This document shows positions 62,911-64,000 of a DNA stretch of 64,000 nt, piece after piece. Made by a program: the position numbers and the translations under genes. The notes under the pieces are model-generated. The model did no database searches and was not told the DNA's origin. It saw only the letters and a program-made list of their open reading frames with translations. Origin of the DNA: Planctellipticum variicoloris. Its GTDB lineage: Bacteria; Planctomycetota; Planctomycetia; Planctomycetales; Planctomycetaceae. The stretch lies in assembly GCF_030622045.1 (NCBI RefSeq), contig NZ_CP130886.1, positions 5,774,001 through 5,838,000 of the forward strand. The letters run 5' to 3'. How positions within the stretch are numbered: the stretch's first letter is position 1; the number at the start of each line of letters is the position of its first letter.

Positions 62911-64000
62911 CTACTCGACTTGGTAGTCCTTGGCGAGCACTTCGAATGCGTCGACGTTCTGCTCGGTCAGACCGCTGTCCCGCAGAATTTCCGTCGTCGC
63001 GACCCGGTTGCCGGTCAATTCCTTCGCCGTCGCGGTAATCCGCCCGCTGGCGTCGAAATTCAGCGAAACCTCGACCGGAGAACCGGCAGGCAGATCCGGC
63101 GGCAGATCCGAGACCAGGAAATCGCCGATCTGCGTGCAGGCGTTCGGCTCCTTGGCTTCCCCCTGCAGAATATAAACGTGGATCGTCTTCTGATTCGCGG
63201 AATTCGTCACGAATCGCTGGCTGATCGTGTACGGGATCGGCGTATTCCGCGGGATCATGATGTGGTTGATCTTGCGGGACCGGTCGTCCGGGCTCGTGAT
63301 CTTGATCCCCAGTGCGTGAGAGTTGACGTCGGACGTCGACACCGCCTTCAGCCGCTTCATCACCACCGCACCGATCCGTGTCGAATCGCGGTTCTCGCGC
63401 GCTTCCAGAATCGCGGCGTGGATCGCCGCCCCCTGCGCCACCGCCTCTTCCGGACGCAGCTCGCGCGAAGGCTGTCGGCCGCAAATGTCCGTCAGCATCC
63501 GTTCGACGGCGGGCATATACGTCGAGCCCCCGACGAGCACCACTTCCGCCAGCGTCTTCGGATCAACCCCCGCCTGCTGCAGCACCAGCTCCGTGGTATC
63601 GCACGTCCGCTGCACCAGATCGCCGGTCATACGCTCGAAGTCGGCGCGCGTCAGCCCCAGCGTCAACGTCTTGCCATGATGATATACATTGACCGTCGTC
63701 TGCGTCTTCGTGCTCATGGCGCGCTTGGCGTCTTCGCATTCGAGGCTGATGTTCCGCAAACTTTCGGGATCCTGCCGCGGATCCTCGCCGAACTTCCGGG
63801 CAAACTGCTCCGACACGTGGTCGGTGATCCGCTTCGTCCAGTCGATACCCCCCAGCATCACGTCGCCGTCCGTCGCCAGCACGCGGAACTGCGTCGGCGT
63901 ATAACGCACCACGGTGACGTCGAACGTGCCGCCCCCGAGGTCGTACACGAGAATCGTCTTGGCCTCCTGCTTCAGGTCGGCTCGACCAAGCTCCCCCTTC
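62911..64000 (-). CDS. Hsp70/DnaK-family chaperone (N-terminus cut off)
   Basis: The frame is open from the right edge, so the N-terminal nucleotide-binding half is missing. Visible: VYDLGGGTFDVTVV (phosphate site), VVLVGGSTYMPAVERMLTDI and ELRPEEAVAQGAAIHAA. The substrate domain follows (SHALGIKI, MIPRNTPIP, VEVSLNFDASGRITATAKEL). The end lies only about 35 residues past that segment, so the C-terminal lid is very short. Some planctomycete Hsp70 homologues are like this. It lies upstream of a J-like gene on the same strand. It is likely a specialised Hsp70 rather than the housekeeping DnaK. Confidence 0.93.
   Translation of the reverse strand, partial: KGELGRADLKQEAKTILVYDLGGGTFDVTVVRYTPTQFRVLATDGDVMLGGIDWTKRITDHVSEQFARKFGEDPRQDPESLRNISLECEDAKRAMSTKTQTTVNVYHHGKTLTLGLTRADFERMTGDLVQRTCDTTELVLQQAGVDPKTLAEVVLVGGSTYMPAVERMLTDICGRQPSRELRPEEAVAQGAAIHAAILEARENRDSTRIGAVVMKRLKAVSTSDVNSHALGIKITSPDDRSRKINHIMIPRNTPIPYTISQRFVTNSANQKTIHVYILQGEAKEPNACTQIGDFLVSDLPPDLPAGSPVEVSLNFDASGRITATAKELTGNRVATTEILRDSGLTEQNVDAFEVLAKDYQVE

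Overview
This 64 kb window is a GC-rich bacterial chromosome segment from a planctomycete. The assignment rests on gene content. It has a DUF1559 pseudopilin-like protein with an H-X9-DG tail next to a small lipoprotein, and a DUF1549/DUF1553 protein with a c-type heme motif beside a DUF1501 protein. It also has a DUF1080 protein, a Tat-dependent sugar isomerase-like protein, a redoxin/heme/copper-domain fusion and a CehA-like metallohydrolase. The genus cannot be told from the sequence alone. No tRNA, rRNA, CRISPR array or intact mobile element was seen. Both ends cut genes: a membrane protein at the left edge and an Hsp70 at the right.

Layout. 1-7.4 kb (minus strand): a DUF58 / von Willebrand A / large membrane protein operon, a decayed GxxExxY gene bracketed by inverted repeats, and a secreted protein of unknown role. 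7.6-14 kb: pyrE and a SelD-type FAD oxidoreductase (plus), then a heme/copper redoxin fusion, yidD-rnpA, a small membrane protein and a CbpA-like J protein (minus). 14-22.5 kb: a CehA-like protein, a graveyard of two transposase remnants, then lnt, moeA and a di-heme peroxidase (minus). 22.9-27.1 kb: a complete Hen1-Pnkp RNA-repair pair. 27.4-34.6 kb: a vanadium haloperoxidase, a tandem pair of unknown-family genes of which one is frameshifted, and membrane proteins. 34.6-47.4 kb: DUF1559 and lipoprotein genes, then argJ, glmS, leuA, truA, a ZIP transporter and slyX. 47.7-60.6 kb: planctomycete catabolic and secreted proteins plus a DUF433/DUF5615 toxin-antitoxin-like pair. 61-64 kb: a small membrane protein, a J-like/MshEN membrane protein and an Hsp70.

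The most interesting items are regulatory or structural. First, leuA is preceded by a promoter with ideal spacing, a 19-residue leader peptide with four leucines and a strong terminator. A segment overlapping the leader stop codon can pair with the terminator, so a leucine attenuator is likely. Second, the hen1-pnkp operon has a perfect hairpin upstream and a nested inverted-repeat structure in the spacer between its genes. Third, five genes end in a TAG stop codon that abuts a GC-rich palindrome, four of them with the same arm length and loop size. Fourth, at least six intergenic tracts of different sequence share a 7-bp period. Fifth, the GxxExxY pseudogene sits between 40-bp inverted repeats like a small mobile cassette.
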